A stretch of DNA of 64,000 nucleotides from Planotetraspora phitsanulokensis. Lineage in GTDB: Bacteria > Actinomycetota > Actinomycetes > Streptosporangiales > Streptosporangiaceae. The stretch lies in NCBI RefSeq assembly GCF_016863295.1, contig NZ_BOOP01000043.1:1-64000 (forward strand). Reading direction: 5' to 3'. Both the position numbers and the translations under genes were made by a program. Of this stretch, positions 49,099 to 58,801 are shown piece by piece. Every line of letters starts with the position of its first letter. The stretch's first letter is position 1. Under the pieces are notes generated by a model. That model saw only the letters and a program-made list of their open reading frames with translations, was not told where the DNA came from and ran no database searches.

Positions 49099-51612
49099 AT
49101 GACCGAACAGCGACGGCTCCACGCCTCCATGCCCGAGAAGCCCACTCTCGACGGCCTGGAGTCGGTATGGGTAGCCCGCTGGGAGGCCGAGGGGACCTAC
49201 CGCTTCGACCGGTCGAAGCCGCGCGAGCAGGTCTACTCGATCGACACCCCGCCGCCGACCGTGTCCGGCTCGCTGCATGTGGGGCACGTGTTCTCCTTCA
49301 CCCATGCCGACCTCATGGCGCGTTATCAGCGGATGAACGGCAAGTCGGTCTTCTATCCGATCGGGTGGGACGACAACGGCCTGCCCACCGAGCGGCGCGT
49401 GCAGAACGTCTACGGCGTGCGCTGCGACCCGTCACTGCCCTACGACCCGGACTTCGTGCCGCCGGACAAGCCGGGCAAGCGGGACGTGCTGATCTCGCGG
49501 CGCAACTTCGTGGAGCTGTGCCACAAGCTGACCGCGATCGACGAGAAGGCGTTCGAGGAGGTCTGGCGGCGGGTCGGCCTGTCGGTCGACTGGTCGCTGC
49601 TCTACACGACGATCAGCGACGAGGCGCAAGCCGTCTCGCAGCGGGCCTTCCTGCGGAACCTGGCCCGAGGCGAGGCCTACCTGGCCGAGGCTCCCACGTT
49701 GTGGGACGTGACGTTCCGTACGGCCGTCGCCCAGGCCGAGCTGGAGGACAGGGAATGGCCGGGCGCATTCCACCGGATCTCCTTTCACGGAGAGCGGGGG
49801 CCCGTCTGGATCGAGACGACGCGACCCGAGCTGATCCCCGCCTGTGTCGCGCTCGTCGCGCATCCCGACGACGAGCGCTACCAGCCGCTGTTCGGCACGA
49901 GTGTGCGCACCCCGCTGTTCGACGTGGAGGTGCCGGTCCTCGCCCATCGCCTCGCCGAGCGGGACAAAGGCTCCGGGATCGCGATGATCTGCACGTTCGG
50001 CGACGTCACCGACGTCACCTGGTGGCGGGAGCTCGGGCTGCCGACCCGCCCGGTCATCGGCTGGGACGGCAGGCTGCTCGCGGACGCGCCCGCGGGTGTG
50101 CCGGCCGAGCCGTACAAGGAGTTGGCGGGCAAGACCGTGCACGGCGCGCGGGAGCGGATCGTGGAACTGCTGCGCGGATCCGGCGACCTCGACGGCGAGC
50201 CGCGGCCGGTGTCACGCGCGGTCAAGTTCTACGAGCGCGGCGACAAGCCGCTGGAGATCGTGACCACCCGGCAGTGGTACATCCGCAACGGCGGGCGCGA
50301 CGCGGGCCTGCGGGAGCGGATGCTGGACCGGGGACGCCGACTCTCCTGGCATCCGGCGCACATGCGCGTGCGCTACGAGAATTGGGTCGAGGGGCTCGCA
50401 GGAGACTGGCTCATCTCCCGGCAGCGGTTCTTCGGCGTGCCGTTCCCGGTGTGGTACCGGCTCGACGCCGCCGGTGAGCCGGTGCACGACGAGCCGATCA
50501 CGCCCCCGGAGGACGCGCTGCCGGTGGATCCCAGCTCCGACGTGCCGCCCGGACACACCGAGGACCAGCGCGGCGTGCCCGGTGGTTTCATGGCGGACCC
50601 CGACGTGATGGACACCTGGGCCACCTCGTCGCTGACCCCGCAGATCGCGGGCCGCTGGGAGACCGACGACGACCTCTTCCGGCGGGTCTTCCCCGCCGAC
50701 CTGCGGCCGCAGTCGCACGAGATCATCCGGACGTGGCTGTTCGCGACGGTGGTCAGGTCGGACCTGGAGTTCGGCTGCCCGCCGTGGAGCGACGTGGCGA
50801 TCTCCGGATGGATCCTCGACCCCGACCGCAAGAAGATGTCGAAGTCCAAGGGCAACGTCGTCACCCCGATGGACCTCCTGCAGCAGCACGGTTCGGACGC
50901 GGTGCGCTACTGGGCGGCCAACGGCCGGTACGGCGTGGACACGGCCTTCGACGCCGGGCAGCTCAAAATCGGCCGGCGGCTGGCGATCAAGATCCTTAAC
51001 GCGTCGAGGTTCGTCCTCGGGCTGGGCTCGGGCGACGGGGAGGTCACCGAGCCGGTCGACCTGTCCATGCTGGCCCAGCTGGCCGACGTCGTGCGCGAGG
51101 CGACGGACGCCTTCGAGGCCTACGACCACACCCGGGCGATCGAGGTGGTCGAGCGCTTCTTCTGGATGTTCTGCGACGACTACCTGGAACTGGTGAAGGG
51201 GCGTGCGTACGGCGGAGCCGACGCCCCGGCGGCGTCCGCCCGTGCGGCCCTGCGGCGGGCGCTCGACACGTTGTTGCGGCTGTTCGCCCCGTTCATGCCG
51301 TTCGTCACCGAGGAAGTGTGGTCGTGGTGGCGTGAGGGCTCGATCCACCTCGCGCCCTGGCCGACGCCGGACCGCGGCGCGGGCGACCCCGCCGTGTTGT
51401 CGGCAGTGGGAGAGGTGCTCAGGCACGTGCGCAAGGCGAAGTCCGAGGCCAAGCTGTCGATGCGGGCGCAGGTCGCGGCCGTGACCGTCGGCGGGCGCGG
51501 GGCGGACCTCGTCCGGCTGGGCGAGCACGACGTGCGGGCCGCCGGCGCCGTCGGGGATCTCGTCCTGGCCGAGACCGGGGGAGACCTCGCGGTCGAGGTC
51601 GTCCTGGGCTGA
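49099..51612 (+). CDS. valS: Valyl-tRNA synthetase
   Basis: 837 residues. Class I synthetase: HIGH-type motif HVGH at 60-63 within TVSGSLHVGHVFSFTHAD, WDDNGLPTERRVQN, an editing (CP1) domain (about 190-330), and KMSKS at about 579 (DRKKMSKSKGNVVTPMDL). The anticodon-binding domain is at the C-terminus, without the long coiled-coil of the E. coli type, as is usual for the actinobacterial form. It charges tRNA-Val in the cytoplasm and is probably essential. It is unusual to find a housekeeping gene here, so it may be a core-genome anchor or a second copy. A strong terminator follows. Confidence 0.96.
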   Translation: MTEQRRLHASMPEKPTLDGLESVWVARWEAEGTYRFDRSKPREQVYSIDTPPPTVSGSLHVGHVFSFTHADLMARYQRMNGKSVFYPIGWDDNGLPTERRVQNVYGVRCDPSLPYDPDFVPPDKPGKRDVLISRRNFVELCHKLTAIDEKAFEEVWRRVGLSVDWSLLYTTISDEAQAVSQRAFLRNLARGEAYLAEAPTLWDVTFRTAVAQAELEDREWPGAFHRISFHGERGPVWIETTRPELIPACVALVAHPDDERYQPLFGTSVRTPLFDVEVPVLAHRLAERDKGSGIAMICTFGDVTDVTWWRELGLPTRPVIGWDGRLLADAPAGVPAEPYKELAGKTVHGARERIVELLRGSGDLDGEPRPVSRAVKFYERGDKPLEIVTTRQWYIRNGGRDAGLRERMLDRGRRLSWHPAHMRVRYENWVEGLAGDWLISRQRFFGVPFPVWYRLDAAGEPVHDEPITPPEDALPVDPSSDVPPGHTEDQRGVPGGFMADPDVMDTWATSSLTPQIAGRWETDDDLFRRVFPADLRPQSHEIIRTWLFATVVRSDLEFGCPPWSDVAISGWILDPDRKKMSKSKGNVVTPMDLLQQHGSDAVRYWAANGRYGVDTAFDAGQLKIGRRLAIKILNASRFVLGLGSGDGEVTEPVDLSMLAQLADVVREATDAFEAYDHTRAIEVVERFFWMFCDDYLELVKGRAYGGADAPAASARAALRRALDTLLRLFAPFMPFVTEEVWSWWREGSIHLAPWPTPDRGAGDPAVLSAVGEVLRHVRKAKSEAKLSMRAQVAAVTVGGRGADLVRLGEHDVRAAGAVGDLVLAETGGDLAVEVVLG

Positions 51613-51616
51613 ACGT

Positions 51617-51652
51617 GCGTGAAGGGCCGCCGGTCCCGGCGGCCCTTCACGC
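51617..51652 (+). terminator. Strong valS terminator
   Basis: GCGTGAAGGGCCGCC pairs perfectly over 15 bp with GGCGGCCCTTCACGC around a 6-base loop, right after the valS stop. Confidence 0.85.
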
Positions 51653-51708
51653 GGTCGGACCCTGCTCAAGCTTGCGCCGGATCTCGCCCGGATTCCGTTC
51701 GGACGACT

Positions 51709-51736
51709 GAGGGGCCCGGCTCAGGCCGGGCCCCTC
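51709..51736 (-). terminator. Terminator of the DHA2 exporter gene
   Basis: GAGGGGCCCGGC pairs perfectly with GCCGGGCCCCTC around TCAG. It lies after the stop of the leftward MFS gene and opposes the valS terminator. Confidence 0.8.
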
Positions 51737-51768
51737 ACTCGACTTTCCTTACCGCCGGCGGCGCCCGG

Positions 51769-53292
51769 TCAGTGCGAGAGCACCGGGACCGTCGCCTGGT
51801 CCTGCTCGTCCGAGGACGAGACCACGGTGGAGCCCTGGCGCCCGGTGTTGATGAAGGTGACCGCGATGATCGCCGACACCAGCAGGATGCCGACCGCCCA
51901 CCAGATCGCGGTGGCGTAGCCGTGCACCGCGGCCTCGTTGGCGAAGCCGACCTTGCCGAGGGTGGCCGCCTGGGCGCCATGCGAGGCGACCCAGCTGGTC
52001 ACGGCGCTCGCTGCGATCGTGTTGAGCAGAGCGGTGCCGATGGCGCCGCCGACCTGCTGCGAGGTGTTGACCATCGCGGAGGCGACGCCCGCGTCGCGCG
52101 GCTGGACGCCGTACGTCGCGAGGCTCATCGCCGGCATGAACGCCGTGCCCATGCCGAGGCCGAGCAGGATCTGCGCGGGCAGGACCAGGCCTGCGTAAGA
52201 GCTGTCGGTCTGCATCTGGGTCAGGATCAGCATGCCGATCGCGGCGGTCAGGAAGCCCGGCGCCATCAGCAGCCGCGGCGGCACCCGGGTCATGAGGCGC
52301 GCGCCGATCTGCGTCGAGCCGATGATCATTCCGGCGATCATCGGAAGGAAGGCGAAGCCCGTCTGCACCGGCGAGTATCCCTTGATGACCTGCAGGTAGT
52401 AGGTCAGGAAGAGGAACAGGCCGAACATCGCGATGATGGCCAGGCCAAGCGACAGGTACACGCCGCCGCGGTTGCGGTCGGTCACCACACGCAGGGGCAG
52501 GAGCGGAGACCGCACCCTGCTCTCGAGCAGCGCGAACGCGCCGAGCAGCACGACCGCACCGACGAACAGGCCGATGGTCGCGCCCGAGGTCCAGCCGTCG
52601 GTCTCGGCGCGGGTGAAGCCGTAGACCAGGGAGACGAGGCCGAGGGTCGCCAGGACGACGCCGGGGATGTCGAGGCCGTTGCCGTTGCGGCTGCCGGCCG
52701 GCTCGCGGATGACGAGGAACGCGCCGGTCGCGGCGATGACGGCGAAGGGGATGTTGACGAAGAACGTCCAGCGCCAGTCGAGGTACTCGGTGAGGAAGCC
52801 GCCGAGGATCAGGCCGAGGGCGCCGCCGCCGCCGGCGATGGCGCCGTAGATCCCGAACGCCTTCGCGCGCTCCCTGACCTCGGTGAACGTCACCGCGAGC
52901 AGCGAAAGCGCGGCCGGTGCGAGCAGCGCGCCGAACGCACCTTGCAGCGCGCGGGCGCCGAGCAGCATCGCCTCGTTGGCGGCGGCGCCCCCGATGGCCG
53001 ACGCCGTGGCGAAACCGATCAGGCCGGTGGTGAAGGCGCGCTTGCGCCCCCACAGGTCGGCGATGCGGCCGCCGAAGAGCAGCAGCCCGCCGAACGCCAG
53101 CGCGTAGGCCGTGATGACCCACTGGCGGTTGGTGTCGGAGATTCCGAGGTCGGCCTGGGCGGAGGGCAACGCGATGTTCACGATGGTTCCGTCGAGCACG
53201 ACCATCAACTGGGCGATGGCGATGAACGCAAGGGCTTTCCAGCGCCGCGGGTCCGGCTGGACCTGGGCCGTTTCAGGCATGGAGAAACTCAC
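51769..53292 (-). CDS. MFS drug exporter, DHA2/EmrB-QacA type
   Basis: 507 residues with 14 predicted helices. Motifs: ALAFIAIAQLMVVLDGTIVN, LLFGGRIADLWGRKRAFTTG, and YLDWRWTFFVNIPFAVIAAT. It is the second DHA2 exporter of the window. It lies downstream of, and in the same direction as, a TetR gene (74-bp gap), so they may be co-transcribed and self-regulated. Substrate unknown. Confidence 0.93.
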   Translation of the reverse strand: MSFSMPETAQVQPDPRRWKALAFIAIAQLMVVLDGTIVNIALPSAQADLGISDTNRQWVITAYALAFGGLLLFGGRIADLWGRKRAFTTGLIGFATASAIGGAAANEAMLLGARALQGAFGALLAPAALSLLAVTFTEVRERAKAFGIYGAIAGGGGALGLILGGFLTEYLDWRWTFFVNIPFAVIAATGAFLVIREPAGSRNGNGLDIPGVVLATLGLVSLVYGFTRAETDGWTSGATIGLFVGAVVLLGAFALLESRVRSPLLPLRVVTDRNRGGVYLSLGLAIIAMFGLFLFLTYYLQVIKGYSPVQTGFAFLPMIAGMIIGSTQIGARLMTRVPPRLLMAPGFLTAAIGMLILTQMQTDSSYAGLVLPAQILLGLGMGTAFMPAMSLATYGVQPRDAGVASAMVNTSQQVGGAIGTALLNTIAASAVTSWVASHGAQAATLGKVGFANEAAVHGYATAIWWAVGILLVSAIIAVTFINTGRQGSTVVSSSDEQDQATVPVLSH

Positions 53293-53366
53293 TAACGATG
53301 TAGGAAAAGCGAAATTGCAGGTGAACGGCGGGTGAGGGAAAAAGGGCTGTGGGGTGGTCGGCGTGG

Positions 53367-54020
53367 TCAGTTCTGGCCGCGAAGGTCCTCGAATGTCGCG
53401 GCCGCGCCGGGCAGGGGGGTGCGCGCCGGAGCGCGGAGCCCGTCGAGGAAAAGCTCGAGATGACGATCGATGAACCGGCCGAGCTTCAGGCAGCCGGTGC
53501 CGGGCAGCGGGCGGGTGAGCTGCGGCAGCGCGATCAGCACGTCTCCGGGGCCGACGTCGGGGCGGAGTGAGCCCGCGTCGCGGGCCCGGTCCATGATGCC
53601 CTGCACGGCCCGTTCGAGACGTTCACGCTTGTCCGCGAGCTCGTCCGCCATCGGCCGGCAGCCGTCCGACAGGATGGGGCACAGGGCTCCGATCCGCTCG
53701 TCTGCGGCGCCGTGGACGAAGCGCCGCAGCGCCTCGAACGCGTCCCCCTCGCTGGTCAGCGAGGACTCCGCGAGCTCCACTATCCGGTTCATGACCTCCA
53801 GGGTCACCTGGCGGATCAGCTCCGACCGGTCGGCGAAGTGCCGGTAGATGGTGGCGTTCCCCACTCCGGCCCGTCGCGCGATCTCGTCGAGGGTCACCTC
53901 GGCGCCGTACTCCACGAACGCCTCGCGCGCGGCGGCCACGATCCGCTCCCGGTTGCGTGACGCGTCCGCCCGCATCCTCGGACCGCCGCTCCGGTCGGCG
54001 GTCATGCTCACCGCGCCCAC
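53367..54020 (-). CDS. TetR-family regulator (SBP-/MFS-linked)
   Basis: 217 residues; a later start (near the ASRNRERIVAAA segment) is possible. HTH: IVAAAREAFVEYGAEVTLDE and IARRAGVGNATIYRHFADRS. The C-terminal domain (FVHGAADERIGALCPILSDG) is of the common actinobacterial TetR_C_33-like type. It directly precedes the DHA2 exporter gene and probably regulates it. Confidence 0.92.
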   Translation of the reverse strand: MGAVSMTADRSGGPRMRADASRNRERIVAAAREAFVEYGAEVTLDEIARRAGVGNATIYRHFADRSELIRQVTLEVMNRIVELAESSLTSEGDAFEALRRFVHGAADERIGALCPILSDGCRPMADELADKRERLERAVQGIMDRARDAGSLRPDVGPGDVLIALPQLTRPLPGTGCLKLGRFIDRHLELFLDGLRAPARTPLPGAAATFEDLRGQN

Positions 54021-54151
54021 GGTGCCCTCCAGTCGTCTGCCGTAAGAACTTTCGTTACTTGCCGTACATAAGTGGGGAACTTCTCCCCGTTTCTGTGACG
54101 TACGTGCAAACAGGGGAACTGTCCCCGGTTATTTCGCGAGCCGACTATGAG

Positions 54152-54162
54152 CTGTGTCACAG
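54152..54162. promoter_or_regulatory. CTGTG-T-CACAG palindrome in divergent spacer
   Basis: A perfect 5-bp dyad around one base, of CRP/FNR-like shape (TGTG..CACA), in an unusually A/T-rich divergent gap (54021-54244) between the TetR and DHFR-like genes. A second, weaker dyad GTAA...TTAC is at about 54043-54059. The regulator is unknown. Confidence 0.35.
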
Positions 54163-54244
54163 AGCACCGAATATAAAAACTGTCTTGACGAATCAAGTTG
54201 TCGGTGGGAGGGTGATGACACACCACGAGAGACGGGAAACGGAA

Positions 54245-54793
54245 ATGCGCAAGATCATCGCGGGGTTCTTCATTTCGCTGGACGGCGTCGTCGAGGCGCC
54301 GGACCAGTGGCACTTCCCCTACTTCGACGACGAGATGGGCGCGGCCGTCGGCGCCCAGATGGAGGAGTCGGACGCGCTCCTCATGGGGCGGGTCATGTAC
54401 CAGGAGTGGGCCGCCTACTGGCCCGGCAAGACCGCCGAGGACGACCCGTTCGCCGGTTACATCAACAACATCAGCAAGTACGTCATCTCGTCGACGCTCG
54501 ACTCCGCCGACTGGGAGAACACCACTCTGCTCCGCGGCGACCTGGTCGAGCAGATCACCGAGCTGAAGAACCGGCCGGGCAAGCACATCAGCATGAGCGG
54601 CAGCACCACGCTCGTCCGCTCGCTGTTGCGGCACGGGCTGCTCGACGAACTGCGTCTTCTGGTCCACCCGATCGCCGTCGGCCAGGGGCAGCGGCTGTTC
54701 GAGGATGGTCAGCGGGTCCCGCTGAAGCTCACCTCCTCGACGACCTTCAAGACCGGCGTGCTCTCCCTGATCTACGAGCCCGCCGAGAAGTGA
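54245..54793 (+). CDS. Dihydrofolate reductase-family (RibD C-terminal) protein
   Basis: 182 residues from ATG 54245 (an in-frame ATG at 54215 adds ten residues). RibD_C/DHFR-like fold: MRKIIAGFFISLDGVVEAPD, ALLMGRVMYQEWAAYWPG, ISKYVISSTLDSADWENTTL, HISMSGSTTLVRSLLRHGLL and ELRLLVHPIAVGQGQRLFED. Proteins of this group reduce pterin- or pyrimidine-like substrates with NADPH; most actinobacterial paralogues are uncharacterised. It is divergent from the TetR gene across an A/T-rich spacer, so TetR control is possible. Confidence 0.9.
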   Translation: MRKIIAGFFISLDGVVEAPDQWHFPYFDDEMGAAVGAQMEESDALLMGRVMYQEWAAYWPGKTAEDDPFAGYINNISKYVISSTLDSADWENTTLLRGDLVEQITELKNRPGKHISMSGSTTLVRSLLRHGLLDELRLLVHPIAVGQGQRLFEDGQRVPLKLTSSTTFKTGVLSLIYEPAEK

Positions 54794-54950
54794 CCGGCGT
54801 AGCCGGCCGGACCATCCCCGAGCGGTCCTTCGTCCCGACGGACGGGTGGCCGCCGGTGAGGGGTGATCAGCCCTGCACTCGCGCGCTGAAGAAGGGCGAG
54901 GAGCCTGCGGTCGCCGAAGCCGTGGTGCCCTTCGGCCCTTCTCCGGTTCA

Positions 54951-55886
54951 CTACTCGAACGGGTCCCACACCGTGGCGTAGCGCAGAAGCGACCGCGCGA
55001 GGTCCTCGTGCCTGGCGATCCACATGTCGTCGAAGACGAACCACTGCTGGTGGCCGAAGAAGCCGCTCAGATGGATCGACATCTGCGCCAGGTGCTCGTC
55101 GCTTCGCAGGAGTGTGCGGCCCGGATCCCGGCCGGAGAACGCACCGGGGTCCGCCAGCTGCGCCAGCGCGAAGCGGTGCGCCTCGCCGTGCTCGCCGTAC
55201 AGCTCGGCCGGCCTCTCGTCGAAGTCGGGCAACAGGTTGCGCCGTTCGAGCGCGGAGCCGAGGTCGTCGTCCTCAGGGGCGACCAGAGCCCGCAGTTCGA
55301 GCAGCTCGACTGGCCAGGTCTTCAGGTCGTCGGCCGTGGAGCGAAGGTGGGCCGCCAGATCCGGCAGGCGGACGCCGGGGAAGGTGAAGGGCGGCTGCTG
55401 ACAGATGCTGTCGCCGTCGTGGAAGGTCAGCAGAACCGCATGCGTGGCGCCGTCACCTTCCACCTCGGCGGCGTCGGAGGGCAGCGGCCAGTCGTGGAGC
55501 AGGTACGCCACCTCGCCGGTGAGGGTGTCGTCGAAGAAGAAGTACGGCAGCATGACCTCGTCGTCGTCGGTGAGCACCCGCACGCTGTGCGCGTCGACCC
55601 GCAGCTCGCCCTCGAAGTAGAGGTGCTCCTGGAGAAGGCCGCGCAACTCCTGCCAGGACTCCGGCGCCGCCAGCCCCTGCTCGCGGGCCCGGTCGAAGAT
55701 CGTGTGCAGGCCGTACACGTCGCCGCCGAGCTCCGCCTCAAGCCAGGCGTCCACGTCCCCGGTCTGGTCGGCCACCACCTCGGCCCACCCCCGGCGGAAC
55801 CAGCCGAGCACAGTGGCGTCGGGCAGCCGGCGGACCCTCTTGCTGAGCGGGCCCTCGTAGTGCGTGCGGTAGACGAAGAAGATCAT
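54951..55886 (-). CDS. Hypothetical protein, acidic, about 311 residues
   Basis: Not recognised. The protein starts MIFFVYRTHYEGPLSKRVRR, is acidic, has no signal peptide or membrane helix, and has Trp-rich motifs (TVLGWFRRGWAEVV, GFFGHQQWFVFDDMWIARHE). It ends close to a fully open frame with GC-rich third positions, so it is coding. It may be related to uncharacterised immunity or SUKH-like families, but this is a guess. The neighbour on its right is a fragment without a start codon. Confidence 0.7.
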   Translation of the reverse strand: MIFFVYRTHYEGPLSKRVRRLPDATVLGWFRRGWAEVVADQTGDVDAWLEAELGGDVYGLHTIFDRAREQGLAAPESWQELRGLLQEHLYFEGELRVDAHSVRVLTDDDEVMLPYFFFDDTLTGEVAYLLHDWPLPSDAAEVEGDGATHAVLLTFHDGDSICQQPPFTFPGVRLPDLAAHLRSTADDLKTWPVELLELRALVAPEDDDLGSALERRNLLPDFDERPAELYGEHGEAHRFALAQLADPGAFSGRDPGRTLLRSDEHLAQMSIHLSGFFGHQQWFVFDDMWIARHEDLARSLLRYATVWDPFE

Positions 55887-55930
55887 GCGCAGAACCTGCC
55901 AGACGCCTCCGACAAAACGCCGGCCGCGGA

Positions 55931-56185
55931 TCAGTGCGGAAACGCCCTGGGTGGACGGCGCGTGAGCCCCTCGCGGAACTCATCGATGATCGTGCTGATC
56001 TGCCGCATCAGCACGGTGTTCTCCAAGCGGTCCAGATAGAGGGAACGTCGCGCCAGGCCGTCGGCGTCCACCACGAAATAGGCGACCGCGTAACGCCGCA
56101 GCGATGGACCCGTTGACGATGCTCGGGTGTCGAGGCGCGTTGCGAGGCGGATGGGGCGATCTTCGCCGGACAGGTGGAACGTCAG
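55931..56185 (-). pseudogene. Short C-terminal-like fragment without start codon
   Basis: The leftward frame from about 56185 encodes [20 protein letters not shown], then SLRRYAVAYFVVDADGLARR and RQISTIIDEFREGLTRRPPR, ending with a stop at 55931. Codon bias is actinomycete-like in the second half. A stop lies directly upstream and no ATG, GTG or TTG precedes the conserved part, so it is either a gene remnant or starts at an internal GTG (a roughly 47-residue product). It overlaps the end of the P-loop kinase gene. Family not recognised. Confidence 0.35.
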
Positions 56186-56706
56186 ATGCCACCCCTATGT
56201 CGTGGCGGACGATGGGCCGCGAGGACCCTGGAGAGGTTCTCCGACAAGGATCTCGCGGAGTCCACCACGATGGTCTGCTCCGGCCAAGGCGTCCACTCGT
56301 CTCGCCGGCGCTGTACGGAGTCCCAGGTCGGCTCGGGTATGGCCAGGCCGCGATCACGTGCTTCCAGGCGTTCCCTGTGCAGCGCCGGGTCGGAGCACAC
56401 GCACTCGACTACGCGGAGCCGTACGCCGTTGCGGGCGGCGATCTCGCGCCAGGCGTCCCGCGCCTCCTCGACGTCGTTGACGGCGTCCGCCACCACCGAC
56501 TGGCCGAGCGCGAGGTGGTCGCCGGTCAGCCGCTGGGCCACGCCGTACGCCGCCAGGCCTGTGGTGAATCCCCGGGGCAACCCGGCGGTCACCATGGTGG
56601 ACTCGATCGGGTCGACGGAGAAGACCGCAGCCGGAAGCGCGCGGCCGAGGGCTTGCGCCAGTGTGCTCTTCCCGGTTCCCGGCAACCCGGACAGCAGGAT
56701 CATCAT
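56182..56706 (-). CDS. P-loop kinase (AAA/zeta-toxin-like)
   Basis: 174 residues. N-terminal [19 protein letters not shown] is a Walker A motif. [32 protein letters not shown] and [18 protein letters not shown] follow the pattern of the AAA_33/zeta-toxin-like small-molecule kinase superfamily. It probably phosphorylates a sugar, nucleoside or other metabolite. No antitoxin-like partner is present, which argues against a toxin. Divergent from the ECF42-type sigma gene. Confidence 0.88.
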   Translation of the reverse strand: MMILLSGLPGTGKSTLAQALGRALPAAVFSVDPIESTMVTAGLPRGFTTGLAAYGVAQRLTGDHLALGQSVVADAVNDVEEARDAWREIAARNGVRLRVVECVCSDPALHRERLEARDRGLAIPEPTWDSVQRRRDEWTPWPEQTIVVDSARSLSENLSRVLAAHRPPRHRGGI

Positions 56707-56869
56707 CAGTACATCCTGCCCGAGAGGCGGGAGTTCCGGTTGCGCCGTCGATTCGGGCGGGGGCCGTTCGTGTAGACGATGGGAGCCCGGTGTCCGCGAG
56801 TATCAGATGAGGCAGGCTCTTCCCCATAAGAGCCGGGCCGCGCAGGGAGAGGGAGGGCTGACGTCCGCC

Positions 56870-58093
56870 ATGGCACCCGTGTCCACCTCGGAGATCGACG
56901 GCGTGTTCCGCCAGGAGTACGGCCGGGCGGTGGCCGTGCTGGTGCGCGCCTTCGGCGACGTCGACATCGCCGAAGAGGCCGTTCAGGAGGCGTTCGCGAC
57001 GGCGGTGTGGCGGTGGCCCTCGGACGGACGGCCTGCGAGCCCCGCGGGCTGGATCATCACCACCGCCCGCAACCGGGCGATCGACCGCCTGCGGCGCGAG
57101 GCGTCCAGGGAGGACCGGCACGCCCAGGCGGCCTTGTTGCACGCCCGGGACGCCCCGGACGAGGAGGGGCCCGTGCACGACGACCGGCTGCGCCTGATCT
57201 TCACCTGCTGCCATCCCGCGCTCGCCCCGGCCGCCCAGATCGCGCTGACGCTCCGGCTCCTTGGCGGACTGACCACCGCCGAGATCGCGGGTGCGTTCCT
57301 GGTGCCCGAACCGACCATGGCCCAGCGGCTGGTCCGGGCCAAGGGGAAGATCCGTGACGCGCGCATCCCGTACCGGGTGCCGAGGGAGGCCGACCTGCCC
57401 GAGCGGCTCCAGGCCGTGCTCGCCGTCCTCTACCTGATCTTCAACGAGGGTTACGCGGCCGGCTCAGGCGACCGCCTGGTCCGTGAGGACCTCTGTGCCG
57501 AGGCAGTGCGGCTGGGACGTCTCCTGGCCGAACTCATGCCCGACGAACCTGAGGTCATGGGGCTCGTCGCGCTGATGATCCTCGTCCAGTCACGCAGGAA
57601 GGCCCGCACCACCCCGGCCGGCGACCTGGTCCTGCTGGCCGACCAGGACCGGAGCCTGTGGGATCACGACCTCGCCGAGGAGGGACGGCAGTTCGTCCGG
57701 CGTTGCCTGCGCCGCGACAGGCCCGGGCCGTACCAGATCCAGGCGGCGATCAACGCCGTCCACAGCGACGCGGCCACCGCCGCCGCGACCGACTGGCGGC
57801 AGATCCTCCAGCTGTACGACCTGCTCCTGACGTTCACGCCGACCCCGGTCGTGGCACTCAACCGGGCGGTCGCCGTGGCCGAGGTCGACGGCCCGGGACC
57901 GGCGCTCGCCCTCGTCGACGATCTCGACCTGGATGGATATCACCTTTTCCATGCCGTACGCGCAGATCTGCTCCGGCGCCTGGGCCGGGACGAGGAGGCC
58001 GTGCCGGCCTACGAGTCGGCGATCGCCCGTGCGCGCAACGGGGCGGAGCGAGCCTTCCTGATCCGCCGCCGCGACGCGATCACCCGGACGTGA
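56870..58093 (+). CDS. ECF42-type RNA polymerase sigma factor
   Basis: 407 residues from ATG 56870. Region 2: [39 protein letters not shown]. Region 4: [41 protein letters not shown] long C-terminal extension (about 180-407) with helical, TPR-like character ([40 protein letters not shown]) is diagnostic of ECF42 (DUF6596). ECF42 genes are usually next to DGPF/YCII genes; none is in the window. It overlaps the convergent TetR gene by 14 bp. Target promoters are unknown. Confidence 0.94.
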   Translation: MAPVSTSEIDGVFRQEYGRAVAVLVRAFGDVDIAEEAVQEAFATAVWRWPSDGRPASPAGWIITTARNRAIDRLRREASREDRHAQAALLHARDAPDEEGPVHDDRLRLIFTCCHPALAPAAQIALTLRLLGGLTTAEIAGAFLVPEPTMAQRLVRAKGKIRDARIPYRVPREADLPERLQAVLAVLYLIFNEGYAAGSGDRLVREDLCAEAVRLGRLLAELMPDEPEVMGLVALMILVQSRRKARTTPAGDLVLLADQDRSLWDHDLAEEGRQFVRRCLRRDRPGPYQIQAAINAVHSDAATAAATDWRQILQLYDLLLTFTPTPVVALNRAVAVAEVDGPGPALALVDDLDLDGYHLFHAVRADLLRRLGRDEEAVPAYESAIARARNGAERAFLIRRRDAITRT

Positions 58094-58673
58094 GGAAGAG
58101 CCGGTCGAGGTGGTAGTCGACCGTCGCGGCCACATCCTCCGGAGAGAGATGACCGATCAGGGCGGGGTTCACCAGCCCCTGGGCCATCGTGTACAGGATG
58201 ACCGCCTCGATCCGCGGGTCGAGGTCCGCGTGCACCTGGCCGAGTTCCTGCGCGGCGCGGATCTGCTCGGCATAGAAGCCGATCACGTACGGCAGGGCCT
58301 GGCGGAGCAGGTCCGCCAGTTCGTCGGCGACGACTGATCGGGCCAGATAGGCGAGGCCGATGCGGGACTCCGAACGGCGCTCGTCGTCGAGCGGGAGGAG
58401 TTCCAGGATCGCGGCCCGCAGGAACGCCCGTGGCGACGGCGCGTCCATGGCGCCGGCCACCCGTTCGCCGATCCTGGCGTTCAGCTGGGTCAGGGCGAAC
58501 ATGAGCATCTGGTCCTTGGTGGCGAAGTAGTGCTGGACCATGCCCATCGACACGCCTGCCTCCGCCGCGACCTCCCGCAGGCTCACCGCGTCCAGCCCGT
58601 CCCTCGACGCGATGCGGAGCAGAGCGTCGGCGATGAGCCGCCGCCGCGCCTCGTGATCGACGATCTTGGGCAT
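58080..58673 (-). CDS. TetR-family regulator (BetI-like C-terminus)
   Basis: 197 residues from ATG 58673. [43 protein letters not shown]. The C-terminus is of the TetR_C_6/BetI-like type ([20 protein letters not shown]). It is divergent from the glycosyltransferase gene (128-bp gap) and probably represses it. It overlaps the end of the sigma-factor gene convergently. Confidence 0.93.
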   Translation of the reverse strand: MPKIVDHEARRRLIADALLRIASRDGLDAVSLREVAAEAGVSMGMVQHYFATKDQMLMFALTQLNARIGERVAGAMDAPSPRAFLRAAILELLPLDDERRSESRIGLAYLARSVVADELADLLRQALPYVIGFYAEQIRAAQELGQVHADLDPRIEAVILYTMAQGLVNPALIGHLSPEDVAATVDYHLDRLFLTSG

Positions 58674-58801
58674 TTTCCGGTCTTTCCAATGCACTCGTAT
58701 TGATTCCCGGGGATGGCGCATTTTACGATGCGGGTGCATTGTAATCGCCCGAGAGGACGAACCATGCCCATCGTTCACCTGTGCACCAGAGATCTCTCCG
58801 C

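Noticed and set aside
56182-56706. P-loop kinase as a zeta toxin of a toxin-antitoxin pair
   Set aside because: No small antitoxin gene adjoins it in the same operon, and the neighbour fragment lacks a start codon.
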